This document shows, in pieces, positions 30,040 through 39,725 of a stretch of DNA of 64,000 nt. This stretch comes from Sphingobacteriales bacterium (GTDB lineage Bacteria > Bacteroidota > Bacteroidia > Sphingobacteriales > Sphingobacteriaceae), in assembly GCA_015655115.1 (NCBI GenBank), contig JAATFQ010000136.1, positions 1 to 64,000 of the forward strand. The letters run 5' to 3'. The position numbers and the translations under genes are program-made. Numbering within the stretch: position 1 is the first letter of the stretch; the number at the start of each line of letters is the position of its first letter. Below the pieces are notes generated by a model, which had not been told where the DNA came from, searched no databases, and was given only the letters and a program-made list of their open reading frames with translations.

Positions 30040-30399
30040 ATGAACAGAATACTTGTTGTTGAAGATGACCCAGACTTACTGGAGGCAGTGCAGACGATTT
30101 TAGAATCAAATAATTATAAAGTTTTCCCTTTAATGAATGGCAGGCCTATATTCAGGATTATTGAGGAGTTTAAACCCGACCTGATCTTAATGGACATTAA
30201 GCTGGATGGTATGGATGGCAGAGCCATATTCAGGGAAATCAGAAGCAGGCAGATTACGTCTCACCTGCCTGTTATTCTTACTTCTGGTGGATTCTCGGAA
30301 GACTATATCATGAGAGAGCATTTACTGTCTGACGATTACCTGGAGAAACCTTTTGAAATGTCGGTGATGCTGGATAAAATTGAAAAGCTGCTTGAATAA
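30040..30399 (+). CDS. Single-domain response regulator
   Basis: A 119-residue receiver domain with nothing attached. The acidic pair (VVEDDPD), the phospho-acceptor aspartate in DLILMDIKLDG (about D52), the threonine/serine switch in ILTSGG and the lysine in YLEKPF are all present. It probably relays phosphate or controls a partner protein, like CheY-type regulators. No kinase is adjacent; candidate partners are the kinases further right in this window. The stop codon lies inside the terminator hairpin. Confidence 0.9.
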   Translation: MNRILVVEDDPDLLEAVQTILESNNYKVFPLMNGRPIFRIIEEFKPDLILMDIKLDGMDGRAIFREIRSRQITSHLPVILTSGGFSEDYIMREHLLSDDYLEKPFEMSVMLDKIEKLLE

Positions 30400-30412
30400 G
30401 CAAGCAGCTTTT
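30383..30412 (+). terminator. Terminator overlapping the response-regulator stop
   Basis: Perfect 12-base stem (AAAAGCTGCTTG with CAAGCAGCTTTT), six-base loop containing the stop codon, then T-rich sequence. Confidence 0.8.
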
Positions 30413-30769
30413 TAATTACGTTTTTTTAATTCACGTTCCCGCATTAGAAGTACTCCAATTCATTCCTGGCGCTTTAGAGTTAACGCATATACCTAGAGTA
30501 ATTTTAAAAGCGCTGATTCAATTTTAAGGCATTCATGTCATTCATCAGTAACAGAATTAAACTCACGATTCTATTCATTACGTTCGTTTCAATTAATTTT
30601 CATTCATTCACACCCGCCGGTTACTCAGATCTGTCAATAAGCTAAATAGCTTATCAATTAAAATCAATATCTTTAAAAATTAAAACCATTTCGTTCATTT
30701 ACGACGTAGATGTGCTATATTGAATACTTATTTTCATTTGAAATACTAATACAGACTAGATATTGAAGT
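30413..30769. other. AT-rich intergenic region upstream of the STAND protein
   Basis: No gene is supported in these 357 bases. A perfect palindrome ATAAGCT-AAAT-AGCTTAT lies at 30637-30654, and the word ATTCATT or close variants recurs several times between about 30500 and 30620. These are possible regulator sites for the large gene that follows; no clear TAnnTTTG promoter is seen next to its ATG. Confidence 0.4.
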
Positions 30770-33283
30770 ATGGAATATAATCAACGGTTGGCTGAACTTA
30801 AACGTCTTATACTACTAAAAAGTGGCATTAAGTTTATTACACCTGCAGATTGTAAGAGAATCTCCATAGAGATTAGTAGACAGCTGAATAAGAATGTCAG
30901 TGAAACTACTATAAAAAGATTATTTGGGTTTGCTGTTGTAAAGCACAAATTCTCCAACTTCACATTGACTACGCTCGCAGAGTATGTAGATGCCGACGAC
31001 ATTAAAAATGGAATGCTGCCCGAACGGGATTCCAGAATTAATGGATGGAATGCCGTTAAAGACAAAGTGGCAAAAATTACTGGCTTTACTTTAAAAACCA
31101 TTAGAAACCGTTCTGGCATCCCTTATGAAATGACCATCGGCAGACGGTATGCTGAGCATGACTTTGATGACTTCTATCAAAGCGGGTATCTCTTTACCAG
31201 TTTGGTATCGCAGCCCGGCTTCGGAAAAACCACGCTGCTGTGCCATTTGGCAGAAAATTTATTTCTGGCGCCCAATGCCCAGTATAAAACGAGTACACTG
31301 CTATTTCTTCAGGCATATAACTTTTTTAATCTTGAACAACTTAACCTTAACCTGGATGACCAGATTAAATCACAGCTGCAAATTGATGCCGAAGAGAATA
31401 CCTTAGATTATATCCAAAAACAACAAACAAAACAAGGAGGGAAATTTATTATCATTTTAGATGGCCTGTCAGACCTGGTCTTAAAAAAAGAACAAAAGGA
31501 TCAATTATTTGATAGCATTATTAATTTAATATGCTCCCTTGAAGGTTATAAAAATATCAGGCTGATTCTAAGCATGAGATCAACGACATGGGTAAGATTC
31601 CATGACAGGACACGTCAATCTACATTTTTACAATCGTCGTGGTATCGCGGGCACTACTTTAGCATGCAGGAAATGACCAATGTTCCTGCACTCTCTGAGA
31701 AAGAAGTAGAATTGATTATTTCAAAAATCAATCACATGAACGACAAGTGTATCAACTCACGACTTAAGTCACAGTTGAAATTCCCTTTTCATATTCATTT
31801 GTACTACCAGCTTAAAGAAGAAGATCCTGATTTCAACTATTACTCGAATATTACTTTTTATGAGCTTGCATCCAGATTTATTCAGGAGAAAATCTACAGA
31901 GCGAACTACTATACGGAAAAAATCCTTTTTCTCAAAAGAGTAGTACAGCTCACTGCATATGGCAAAGATGGTGACAGCGTGGCAAAAGATAGCCTGCTAA
32001 AAGAGCTTTCAAGATTTAAAAATGCATATATGGAGCTAATTGCTGATGGCATTTTAATGGAAGAAAAACGCTTTGAAGATGAACTCACCAGAGAGTATGT
32101 CCGTTTCCTCCATACGCATATGTTTGAATACTTCTTATTTGTGGAAATACTTGAAAAATTCTACCTCCAGATAAACAAAGATTTCTTTGAATATATCAAC
32201 ACACATTACGACTCTCATCACTCACGTTTTCAACTGCTGCAATGGACAATAAGGTTCTTGATTAAAACGGGTAACTTTGAAGTCTTAAAATCTCTTTTCC
32301 TGCTGAACCACAATATTTACGAAACCAATTACCTTATACTCTTCATTGCTGAAGAAATTAAATACAGATCTAAGTATAATCCTGGCTTAGTAAAGGCTGT
32401 TGACGAGAGTGATTTCCATAGTATCCTCATTGCTGAACTTTTCAACTTTGATTTCATAGATCCGTGTTTCAGGGATGCCGTGCGTACACTCACCCATATA
32501 GCTACTAAAGATGAACACCTGATGATTTACAATGCAATCCTTGGAATTATCGACATGCTATCTATGGATAAAGAAGAGGTGAAAGTCAGGATTGATGAAA
32601 TGGATAAACTGGTTATGGACCAATGGACTATTAATCCATCAGAAGCCCTTAATATTATTTATGCCAGCATGGCCGCATTACCAATTAGCTCATTTAAATT
32701 AATGGCGCAAATTGAATCCTTAAAAAAGGGCGGAAATCTATTCCGTACAGATAAAGAAACTTATCCGGACACTAAACAGGGTATATCTTATATCCTTATC
32801 CTGTTTGTAAGCTTCTTTACCGGCAATAATTCTGACAATATCCAGCTTATCGAAGTTCTTGCCATGTTAAATCCTGATTTATTTAAAAGGAATTCACTGG
32901 CTATTTTAATGCTGAATATATATGATATATCAATTTCAAGGATAAACCACATTAGGCAGGCAGATCATATTGAAAAAATCCTCGTTAATTTATCAAATGA
33001 TAGTAATATCACAAATTATCAGGAGGTTATACTGATGATGCACCAATCTCAGCAATTACTGATAAGCGGGAAAAATGCTGAAGCAGCGGCTGAAATTGCG
33101 AAAGAATGCCTTACGCTATTTAAGCAAAATGCAATGATATTTAATGCCCTGGCCTGTTATGACCTGCTGATTAAAATTGCTGTAGAAATGAAGGACAATC
33201 AAATGATCAATGACCTCAAAGTTGAGAAAAACCTGATGCTTAACCAATATCATATTCCTGACAGCTTATTTATACCTGCCTGA
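30770..33283 (+). CDS. STAND-type P-loop NTPase with N-terminal Bacteroidota-specific domain
   Basis: Large protein of 837 residues of unknown role. Residues 1-80 are a helical domain (SGIKFITPADCKRISIEISR, ETTIKRLFGFAVVKHKFSNF, LTTLAEYVDADD) that I recall as a recurrent, uncharacterised N-terminal module in Sphingobacteria, HTH-like in look. A P-loop NTPase follows: Walker A QPGFGKTTLL (about 148-157), Walker B FIIILDGLSDL (D231) and a sensor-like LILSMRSTTW (about 265-274), an arrangement like NACHT/STAND ATPases. Residues 450-837 are all-helical, resembling a TPR/ARM-type sensing region. No membrane segment is present. STAND proteins act as signal switches, transcription regulators or immune sensors; the sequence does not decide which. 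Confidence 0.7.
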   Translation: MEYNQRLAELKRLILLKSGIKFITPADCKRISIEISRQLNKNVSETTIKRLFGFAVVKHKFSNFTLTTLAEYVDADDIKNGMLPERDSRINGWNAVKDKVAKITGFTLKTIRNRSGIPYEMTIGRRYAEHDFDDFYQSGYLFTSLVSQPGFGKTTLLCHLAENLFLAPNAQYKTSTLLFLQAYNFFNLEQLNLNLDDQIKSQLQIDAEENTLDYIQKQQTKQGGKFIIILDGLSDLVLKKEQKDQLFDSIINLICSLEGYKNIRLILSMRSTTWVRFHDRTRQSTFLQSSWYRGHYFSMQEMTNVPALSEKEVELIISKINHMNDKCINSRLKSQLKFPFHIHLYYQLKEEDPDFNYYSNITFYELASRFIQEKIYRANYYTEKILFLKRVVQLTAYGKDGDSVAKDSLLKELSRFKNAYMELIADGILMEEKRFEDELTREYVRFLHTHMFEYFLFVEILEKFYLQINKDFFEYINTHYDSHHSRFQLLQWTIRFLIKTGNFEVLKSLFLLNHNIYETNYLILFIAEEIKYRSKYNPGLVKAVDESDFHSILIAELFNFDFIDPCFRDAVRTLTHIATKDEHLMIYNAILGIIDMLSMDKEEVKVRIDEMDKLVMDQWTINPSEALNIIYASMAALPISSFKLMAQIESLKKGGNLFRTDKETYPDTKQGISYILILFVSFFTGNNSDNIQLIEVLAMLNPDLFKRNSLAILMLNIYDISISRINHIRQADHIEKILVNLSNDSNITNYQEVILMMHQSQQLLISGKNAEAAAEIAKECLTLFKQNAMIFNALACYDLLIKIAVEMKDNQMINDLKVEKNLMLNQYHIPDSLFIPA

Positions 33284-33303
33284 CAGTTAGAATAGTACTT
33301 TTG

Positions 33304-34989
33304 CTAAAAACGACTTTTCGGTGTTTTATCAGCTATATTAATAATTATAGAATCCAACTCTTTAGCAGAACTTTCAAGGTGTATTAAAAGTTCGTCAGTT
33401 TCTTCACCTGGCACAAAATTCTTTAACAGATCGACAAGCCCCATTACCCTGGCTAATGGTGCACGTACTAAATGCGATTGTATCCAGGCTATGTCCTTAA
33501 ATTTTTTATTCTGCTCTTCTATTTCCCGCACATATTTTTTATTCTGGGAAATATCCCTTTGTATAGAGATCCAATGTGTAACGGTCCCACTTGTATCTGC
33601 AATTGGTGCATTACTCTGACTTACCCAGTATTCATTTCCCTGCTTCGTATAATTGATAACTTCTATCTGACAGGGGATATTATTCTCAATAGCAATTTTC
33701 AACCTGTTGATTTCATTGACATCCGTTTCCGGTCCCTGCGAAATTCTGGGTGATGCACCAATAAGTTCGTGCTTTGCATAGCCAGACATTTTAGTATAGG
33801 CCTCATTTACATAAATAATAGATTGCCCGCTGCCTTCTACATTTCCGGTACAGATAAGTACCGCATCAGTAGCATTGATCACAACCGACTCCAGTAATCT
33901 TGACCATTGTTCTTCCTGCTTCCGCTGGGAGATATCCTGCATACTACCTATAATACGAACGGAAATACCATCTTCATCAAAAACCATGAACCCACGGTCC
34001 AGAACATACTTAAAAGTTCCATCGGCACATAAAAACCGATATTCATCTTTCCATCGCGAAATTTTATCACGAATATGATTATGCAGGTTATTCATCACCC
34101 TTTCACGATCTTCGGGGTGTATGTGCATAGTCCACCATTTACCACTTGTCGAATTATCGGGCAGATGCTTGTACCCAAATATGCCTTTGATACCTTTATT
34201 CCATGAAATATGATCTGTTAGGAGGTTCCAGTCCCAGATTGCGTCGCTGGTTGCCTTCGAAATGATGTTATACTTTTCAACGGTAAGCTTAATCTTCGCC
34301 TCATTACTGATACGCTCCGTAACATCACGCGAATTACAGATTATACCTCCCACAGCAGGATCATTAAGCATATTTGTCACCAGTGTTTCAATCCATCGCC
34401 ACTCGCCATCCGCATTCCGAAGTCTGAAAGGCGTTAACTGTATATTCTTTTTTAAGTAGATATCTGATAATAATGTCTCTAGTCTTTCATAATCATTTTC
34501 ATGCACAAAATCTCTTATATTTTTCCCTATCATCATCGTCGAATCAATATCTCCGGTATAAAACTTAAGCAAAGCAGGACTCAGATAGATATAATTATGC
34601 TCGGGACTGATCAGTGAAACCATGTCTGCCCCGTTCTGTATCATAGATTTAAATCTTTGTGCAGCTGTCTTTAATGTATTTTTTATTTTTACCTCTTCCG
34701 TAATATCTGATGAAACCATCAGTATTGCTTCTGTCCCTTCAAAATTAATTATGGTTCTTTCGATATTGACATAAATAATCTTTCCTTTTTTAGTGATATG
34801 CTTAATTTCCGGGCCTTCGGTGTATTGAGCAGGTTGAATAAGCCGGATAGTCTCTGCAAGAAACTCCTCTTTAGTATATCCATATAGCTTTACTGCGGCA
34901 TCATTAACAATAATAAATTTAAACGATTTAGTATCAAAAACCAACATGGGGACAGGGGAAACCTGAAATAAGTAATCGGAAATTGCCAT
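33304..34989 (-). CDS. Multi-PAS sensor ending in a lone histidine-kinase dimerisation domain
   Basis: A 561-residue cytoplasmic sensor with about four PAS/PAC units: FQVSPVPMLVFDTKSFKFIIVND (5-30), SLISPEHNYIYLSPALLKFY (about 125), ATSDAIWDWNLLTDHISWNKGI (about 245) and NATDAVLICTGNVEGSGQSIIYVNEAYTKMSGY (about 375). The last 75 residues are a HisKA-like helix pair with the phospho-acceptor candidate in WIQSHLVRAPLARVMGLVDLL. The usual acidic residue after the His is Leu, and the chain stops before any ATPase domain. It cannot phosphorylate itself, so it may be phosphorylated or dimerise with another kinase. It converges on the STAND gene with 20 bases between them. Confidence 0.85.
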   Translation of the reverse strand: MAISDYLFQVSPVPMLVFDTKSFKFIIVNDAAVKLYGYTKEEFLAETIRLIQPAQYTEGPEIKHITKKGKIIYVNIERTIINFEGTEAILMVSSDITEEVKIKNTLKTAAQRFKSMIQNGADMVSLISPEHNYIYLSPALLKFYTGDIDSTMMIGKNIRDFVHENDYERLETLLSDIYLKKNIQLTPFRLRNADGEWRWIETLVTNMLNDPAVGGIICNSRDVTERISNEAKIKLTVEKYNIISKATSDAIWDWNLLTDHISWNKGIKGIFGYKHLPDNSTSGKWWTMHIHPEDRERVMNNLHNHIRDKISRWKDEYRFLCADGTFKYVLDRGFMVFDEDGISVRIIGSMQDISQRKQEEQWSRLLESVVINATDAVLICTGNVEGSGQSIIYVNEAYTKMSGYAKHELIGASPRISQGPETDVNEINRLKIAIENNIPCQIEVINYTKQGNEYWVSQSNAPIADTSGTVTHWISIQRDISQNKKYVREIEEQNKKFKDIAWIQSHLVRAPLARVMGLVDLLKNFVPGEETDELLIHLESSAKELDSIIINIADKTPKSRF

Positions 34990-35053
34990 TAGTGAAAGGG
35001 ATGTGTAAATTGATACTTGAGTACTGTAATATTACAAAAAACTTGAAACAAAA

Positions 35054-35078
35054 CAACCCTTCTTTTGGAGAAGGGTTG
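35054..35078 (-). terminator. Terminator of the S8 protease gene
   Basis: Perfect 10-base stem (CAACCCTTCT with AGAAGGGTTG) and five-base loop, followed on the minus strand by TTTTGTTTCAAGTTTTTTG. Confidence 0.75.
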
Positions 35079-35104
35079 CAATTAGTATAGGATAATAAAA
35101 TAAA

Positions 35105-36703
35105 TTATTTGTATGTCGCAGCAAGCTTTAAGGCTTCATAAGCATTAACGATACCACCAGTAATACAAAGATCAGAAAAAGGTACTGATTTCGCGGCACC
35201 ACCTTCTTCAGCAAGGTCTACATTATGGTTAACTTTTACGACAGACTTCATAATGATTTCTTTCACCTGTAAGGCAGTTAGCTTCGGATAGTATTCTCTG
35301 ATCAATGCAGCTAAACCAGCAACAACTGGGGAAGCCATACTTGTACCATCATAGGCCTCATATTTCGACTCGGGTGTAGTAGAATAGATCTGAACACCCG
35401 GAGCAAATACATCTACAGTAGTTTTTCCATAGTTAGAGAAACTTGCTTTTAATGTGTTATCATCTTTAGGTCCGGAAGCACCAACTACAAGGTATGCATC
35501 TGCTATGCCCCCACCCTCAAATTTGCGGTCAGGAAAACTTTTTACTTTATCAAGATTTTTATTGTCATTTCCTGCTGCCTGAACAAGCAAAACGTCTTTA
35601 GACATCGCATACTTTACAGCTTCATCTACAGCTTTTTTATCCCATGAATAAGCTTTTCCAAAACTCATATTGATGACCTTCGCTCCGTTTGCTACAGCAT
35701 AACGGATAGAATTTGCGACATCTTTATCACGCTCATCCCCATTAGGTACAGCACGTACGCCCATGATCCTTACATTGTCTGCCACTCCCATAATACCAAT
35801 TGTATTGGTACGGTCGGCAGCAATGATACCAGAAACATGTGTTCCATGACTCGCATCCGGACCTTTTACATCATTCACACCATAATTACGCTGTTTACTA
35901 TCAGCATAATTATCACCTACAAGCTCTGCCCGGGGATCGAAATCAAGATTAAGGTTATACTTCAGCTGATCATTATAATGATCCAGCCCTTTAACAATCT
36001 GACCATCATAAAATTCCTTAAAGGTGTTACTTTGAAGTTGGGAAACCATCATATTTTTCAGCTGAGTCTCAGGTCCCGCTGCAGGTGTAAAATTCTGAAA
36101 ATCAGCAAGTGTAGGATCTGCTTTACCGATTTTTGCAACCATAGCATCTAACACCTGTTTAAATCCATTAATATTCTGCAGAACGTTCTTTGCTTCAGCT
36201 GTCTGTTGATCATAATCAGCTATTGCCGACTGATAAATTTTAAAAGCTGCTGAATCAGCAGGTTTCACGGTTGCAGCGGTAACGCCCTCAAATTTCGATT
36301 TGTCTCTGCGAATGATACGGGTGAGCTCCAGGGTTTCATCTTTAACTGATCCTTTTGCAGACCCTAAGAAATTCCATCCATTAACATCATCCACATAACC
36401 ATTTTTGTCGTCGTCTTTACCGTTACCTGCAATTTCTTTCTTATTTACCCAGATAATGCGGGTAAGGTCTTCATGTTTAATATCAACACCACCATCAAGA
36501 ACACCAACTAACACTTGTGTTGATTTCTTTCCTTTCAATAATTCTGCATATGCCTTTTCTGTGCTGATACCGAAAGTTGAATCTTTTTTAAGGTCAAGAT
36601 TCTGCCAGTTCTTTTTTTGTGCAAATGAATTAAATCCAAGTGCAGCTACAAAAGTTACACTAAGTAACCCACGTAACATCACTTTGTTTTTTACAATAAT
36701 CAT
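35105..36703 (-). CDS. Subtilisin-like serine protease (S8 family)
   Basis: Exported protease of 532 residues with an N-terminal signal (about 1-29, ending NSFAQ). The catalytic triad is visible as VGVLDGGVDIKHEDL (Asp), DASHGTHVSGIIAAD (His) and YDGTSMASPVVAGLAAL (Ser). Between Asp and His lies a long insert of about 190 residues, typical for this Bacteroidota S8 subgroup. The probable role is protein turnover in the periplasm or outside the cell. The gene follows a TPR histidine kinase by 59 bases in the same direction and could be co-transcribed. Confidence 0.93.
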   Translation of the reverse strand: MIIVKNKVMLRGLLSVTFVAALGFNSFAQKKNWQNLDLKKDSTFGISTEKAYAELLKGKKSTQVLVGVLDGGVDIKHEDLTRIIWVNKKEIAGNGKDDDKNGYVDDVNGWNFLGSAKGSVKDETLELTRIIRRDKSKFEGVTAATVKPADSAAFKIYQSAIADYDQQTAEAKNVLQNINGFKQVLDAMVAKIGKADPTLADFQNFTPAAGPETQLKNMMVSQLQSNTFKEFYDGQIVKGLDHYNDQLKYNLNLDFDPRAELVGDNYADSKQRNYGVNDVKGPDASHGTHVSGIIAADRTNTIGIMGVADNVRIMGVRAVPNGDERDKDVANSIRYAVANGAKVINMSFGKAYSWDKKAVDEAVKYAMSKDVLLVQAAGNDNKNLDKVKSFPDRKFEGGGIADAYLVVGASGPKDDNTLKASFSNYGKTTVDVFAPGVQIYSTTPESKYEAYDGTSMASPVVAGLAALIREYYPKLTALQVKEIIMKSVVKVNHNVDLAEEGGAAKSVPFSDLCITGGIVNAYEALKLAATYK

Positions 36704-36762
36704 AAATATATTTTAGTTTAATTTGGGAACGAAAATAATGAGAATTCAGTACACTGTGACAA

Positions 36763-38721
36763 CTATTTATATTTCAGAGTAAAAAAGAACGATGAACCTT
36801 CATTTTCGATACTCTCAACCCATATTTTCCCATTATTGGCCAAAATAAATTCTTTACAGATAACCAGTCCCAGATTGGTGCCCTTCTCGTTGTTGGTACC
36901 ATTGGTACTTACACTATTGGTACTAAAAATTGTAGGCATACGATCTTTGGATATTCCCACTCCATTGTCCTCTACCAGGAAGATGACCTCATTTGTTAAA
37001 AGCTCTTTACGAGCAGATATTTTTATTTCCCCACCTTCATAAGTAAATTTTATAGCATTCGACAGTAAATTACGAATGATAAAATCAAGATGGTCAGCAT
37101 CTGAAAAGACGGTTAAGTCCTCTGCGATATCATAAATGACAGCTATCGACTTTTGTTCTGCCGCTTCGAAAAGCAGTGACATATTTCTTTTAATAATCTC
37201 AAAAGGAGTTAAAATAATCTGATTGATCATCACTCCGTTTATTTGCATTTGCCCCCATCTCAACAGCAAATTGAGGGTCTCCATTGAAGCTGCATTCTGG
37301 TCAGCAAGTTTGGATAGCATCAGCGCTTTTTCTTGCTCATCAAGCCATCCATTATTGATCATGTCCAGCAACTTAATCCCCGAAGCCAGCGGAGCCTTCA
37401 GGTCGTGTGCAAGCACTGAAAACAACTTATCTTTCACAGAATTTGAGGTGGTCAGCGCCGTATTTGACTTGTTCAACAAAAGGTTCAGCTTCCGTATCTT
37501 GAAAAAATTAATACCCAGTATACACAATAAAACTATGCTTCCCAGTATAATCCATAACATGACCTTTTGCTCCATGGCCTGTTTACTATTGATAAATTTC
37601 AACTCCTGAACTTTAACCTCTGATTTATTGAGCTCATACTGTGCCTGCAGATCAGCGATCTTAAGGGTTATATCCTTAAAATAAAAGCTGTCTGCCATCT
37701 TATATTGCTGTTCCTTGGCTTTATAGGCGGCTTTATAATTAGCTAAGTCTGCCTGCAGCTTAGCAATCCTTTCCAGCACTTCCAATACTTGTTTATTTGC
37801 ATGCCTGCTTGTGGCGAGGGACTGAGCCTGTGCAAGGTATTTAAAACTAATTTTAATATCTATTGAACGATAGCTATCGGCAAGTGCTACCAGACTCTGA
37901 TATTCCCTGATAAAATTATCTATCTTCCTTGACTTGAGTAAGGCTAGCTTCTGCAAAGCTATGGCCTCATGTAGTCTTCCCAGCTCAGCATAAACTTTGC
38001 TCAAACCAATAGTCAACGAAATGTGCGATCCCATCATCTGCGGGATATTGCTCTGTTCTATTCCCATATTAAAATAGGTTATAGCAGTTTTATAGTCTTT
38101 GATTTCACGGTAGGAAATACCTAAATCATTATACATATTCAGCCTGATACTGAAAAAGGGCAGCTGCAAACTCAGCCGTTCAGCTTTTAGATAATACTCA
38201 ATGGCTTTTTTTTGATTTCGCTGGGCAGCGTAAACCTCACCGATAGTAACATAAGCTTCCATCACACCCGCCATATCCCTGATCTTCTCGCTTATTTTAA
38301 GGGAATAGAGAAAATAAGCACTCGCTTTATCATAGTTACCTTTCCTTTTTTCAATTACCCCCAGACGGATATTTTCTCTGGCTATCCCTTTGTCGTCCTT
38401 CAGCCGCTTGTAGATCTCAAGGGCCTCCAGGTATTTCTGTCTTGAATCATCTGCTTTGCCAAGATTATCATCAATCATGCCCAGCTGGTGCAACATCCTC
38501 GCAACACCATACTCATCATTCTTTAAACGCGAAATTTTAAGTCCTTTAATAGCGAAGAAGATAGCAGAATCTGGTTTATCATAGCGATATCTGACAACCA
38601 TCTTCTCTATTGCACTAATAGCCTGATTTGAATCCAGTTGATTTTTTGGTTCCTGATGCCCATAGAGCATGTGAATATTGAATACCAGAAAGAAAGAAAA
38701 TATTATTCTACAAAAAAACAT
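36763..38721 (-). CDS. TPR-domain sensor histidine kinase
   Basis: A 652-residue membrane kinase. After a signal peptide (CRIIFSFFLVFNIHMLYG) about eight tetratricopeptide repeats occupy residues 60-330, for example ARENIRLGVIEKRKGNYDKASAYFLYSLKISEKI. A coiled coil and one membrane segment (LWIILGSIVLLCILGINFF, about 392-410) follow. The kinase core has the H-box FSVLAHDLKAPLASGIKLL, the N-box FIIRNLLSNAIKF and G-box FLVEDNGVGIS and GTNLGLVICKEFI. The periplasmic TPR sensor plus cytoplasmic kinase is a common Bacteroidota design; its partner regulator is not adjacent and the signal is unknown. Confidence 0.9.
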   Translation of the reverse strand: MFFCRIIFSFFLVFNIHMLYGHQEPKNQLDSNQAISAIEKMVVRYRYDKPDSAIFFAIKGLKISRLKNDEYGVARMLHQLGMIDDNLGKADDSRQKYLEALEIYKRLKDDKGIARENIRLGVIEKRKGNYDKASAYFLYSLKISEKIRDMAGVMEAYVTIGEVYAAQRNQKKAIEYYLKAERLSLQLPFFSIRLNMYNDLGISYREIKDYKTAITYFNMGIEQSNIPQMMGSHISLTIGLSKVYAELGRLHEAIALQKLALLKSRKIDNFIREYQSLVALADSYRSIDIKISFKYLAQAQSLATSRHANKQVLEVLERIAKLQADLANYKAAYKAKEQQYKMADSFYFKDITLKIADLQAQYELNKSEVKVQELKFINSKQAMEQKVMLWIILGSIVLLCILGINFFKIRKLNLLLNKSNTALTTSNSVKDKLFSVLAHDLKAPLASGIKLLDMINNGWLDEQEKALMLSKLADQNAASMETLNLLLRWGQMQINGVMINQIILTPFEIIKRNMSLLFEAAEQKSIAVIYDIAEDLTVFSDADHLDFIIRNLLSNAIKFTYEGGEIKISARKELLTNEVIFLVEDNGVGISKDRMPTIFSTNSVSTNGTNNEKGTNLGLVICKEFILANNGKIWVESIENEGSSFFFTLKYK

Positions 38722-38787
38722 ATAAAGGGCGCCGGCTCATACCTTAGGTTAGCCAAAGGTAATAGTTTTGAAGCAATTACAAATCAA

Positions 38788-38812
38788 AAAGCCAGGTTGT
38801 TGGCCTGGCTTT
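38788..38812. terminator. Terminator hairpin after cobA
   Basis: Perfect nine-base stem (AAAGCCAGG with CCTGGCTTT) with a seven-base loop, followed on the minus strand by TTGATTTG. Confidence 0.7.
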
Positions 38813-38846
38813 ACTTATATATCATAATTGTATTACTAGTAGAAAA

Positions 38847-39638
38847 TTATTCTTCAGAAAGAACCTGATAGAAGTCTCTGATACGCGCAAATGCGGGATG
38901 TAATGAAACCACATCTCCAAAAACCAATAAGGCAGGAGATGAAATATGATGATCTTCAATTAATTCTGCAATGGTATCTACTATGCCAACACGTATATGC
39001 TCATCTGAAGTAGACCCATTTTCTATCACTGCAACTGGCAACCTGTTTTTACCTTCCTGCTGAAAAATTGCTGCAATCTCTGAGATCCTTTCAATACCCA
39101 TCATCACAACTACAGTAGCGTTGGATTTTGCCGCTCCTATTAAATCTGGTGAAAGCTCACCTTTGGAATTTGTACCTGTTAACACCCAGAAGCTCTCACT
39201 CAGGTCGCCATAGATCATCGGGATCTTCTGTAGTCCCGGTACACCTGTAGCGCTGGATATACCTGGAACAATCTCTGTCTCAATACTATAAGACTCTGCA
39301 AAATTTACCTCTTCAAATCCACGTGCAAAAACAAAAGGATCACCGCTTTTCAGGCGCACTACGTGGCCATAATTTAAAGCATAATCTATCATCAGTTTAT
39401 TAACCGCATCCTGCGAAAAAGATTCGTCATCAGATGTTTTTCCTACAAAAATCTTTATTGCATTCTCAGGAGCATGATTAAGCAATGCACCATTCACCAG
39501 TGCATCATACAAAACAACGTTGGCAGTGTTTAATGCCTTAACTCCTTTTAAACTAATTAAATCGGGATCGCCCGGGCCAGCTCCTACTAATGTTATTTTG
39601 GGCTCGAGGATACTGTTTTTTATTTTATTTAAAATCAT
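38847..39638 (-). CDS. cobA: Uroporphyrinogen-III C-methyltransferase
   Basis: SAM-dependent enzyme that methylates uroporphyrinogen III twice to precorrin-2, the branch point to sirohaem (for sulfite or nitrite reductase) and cobalamin. The 263 residues show the family motifs ITLVGAGPGDPDLISLKGVKAL, VVRLKSGDPFVFARGFEE and VPGISSATGVPGL. It is the stand-alone SUMT form without the CysG dehydrogenase part. A regulator of the Rrf2 family lies directly upstream in the same direction, and both have a TATYGATA core in their promoters, pointing to control by sulfur or Fe-S status. Since no other cobalamin gene is near, a sirohaem role is more likely. Confidence 0.92.
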   Translation of the reverse strand: MILNKIKNSILEPKITLVGAGPGDPDLISLKGVKALNTANVVLYDALVNGALLNHAPENAIKIFVGKTSDDESFSQDAVNKLMIDYALNYGHVVRLKSGDPFVFARGFEEVNFAESYSIETEIVPGISSATGVPGLQKIPMIYGDLSESFWVLTGTNSKGELSPDLIGAAKSNATVVVMMGIERISEIAAIFQQEGKNRLPVAVIENGSTSDEHIRVGIVDTIAELIEDHHISSPALLVFGDVVSLHPAFARIRDFYQVLSEE

Positions 39639-39676
39639 AACCGACGTTTTTAAAGATTAATTATAGATGCGATGAA

Positions 39677-39705
39677 CAAATATAATAAAGTCTATCGATA
39701 AAGTC
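39677..39705 (-). promoter_or_regulatory. cobA promoter with operator-like TATCGATA
   Basis: On the minus strand a perfect -7 element TATATTTG (39684-39677) is preceded within 9-16 bases by the palindrome TATCGATA (39693-39700), flanked by ACTTTA and GACTTT. The same TATYGATA core is in the promoter of the neighbouring Rrf2 gene. Confidence 0.55.
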
Positions 39706-39725
39706 GTCTTTATTTTAAAATAAAT

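Noticed and set aside
30480-30680. CRISPR or ordered repeat array from recurring ATTCATT words
   Set aside because: Spacing is irregular and the word is short; consistent with AT-rich composition.
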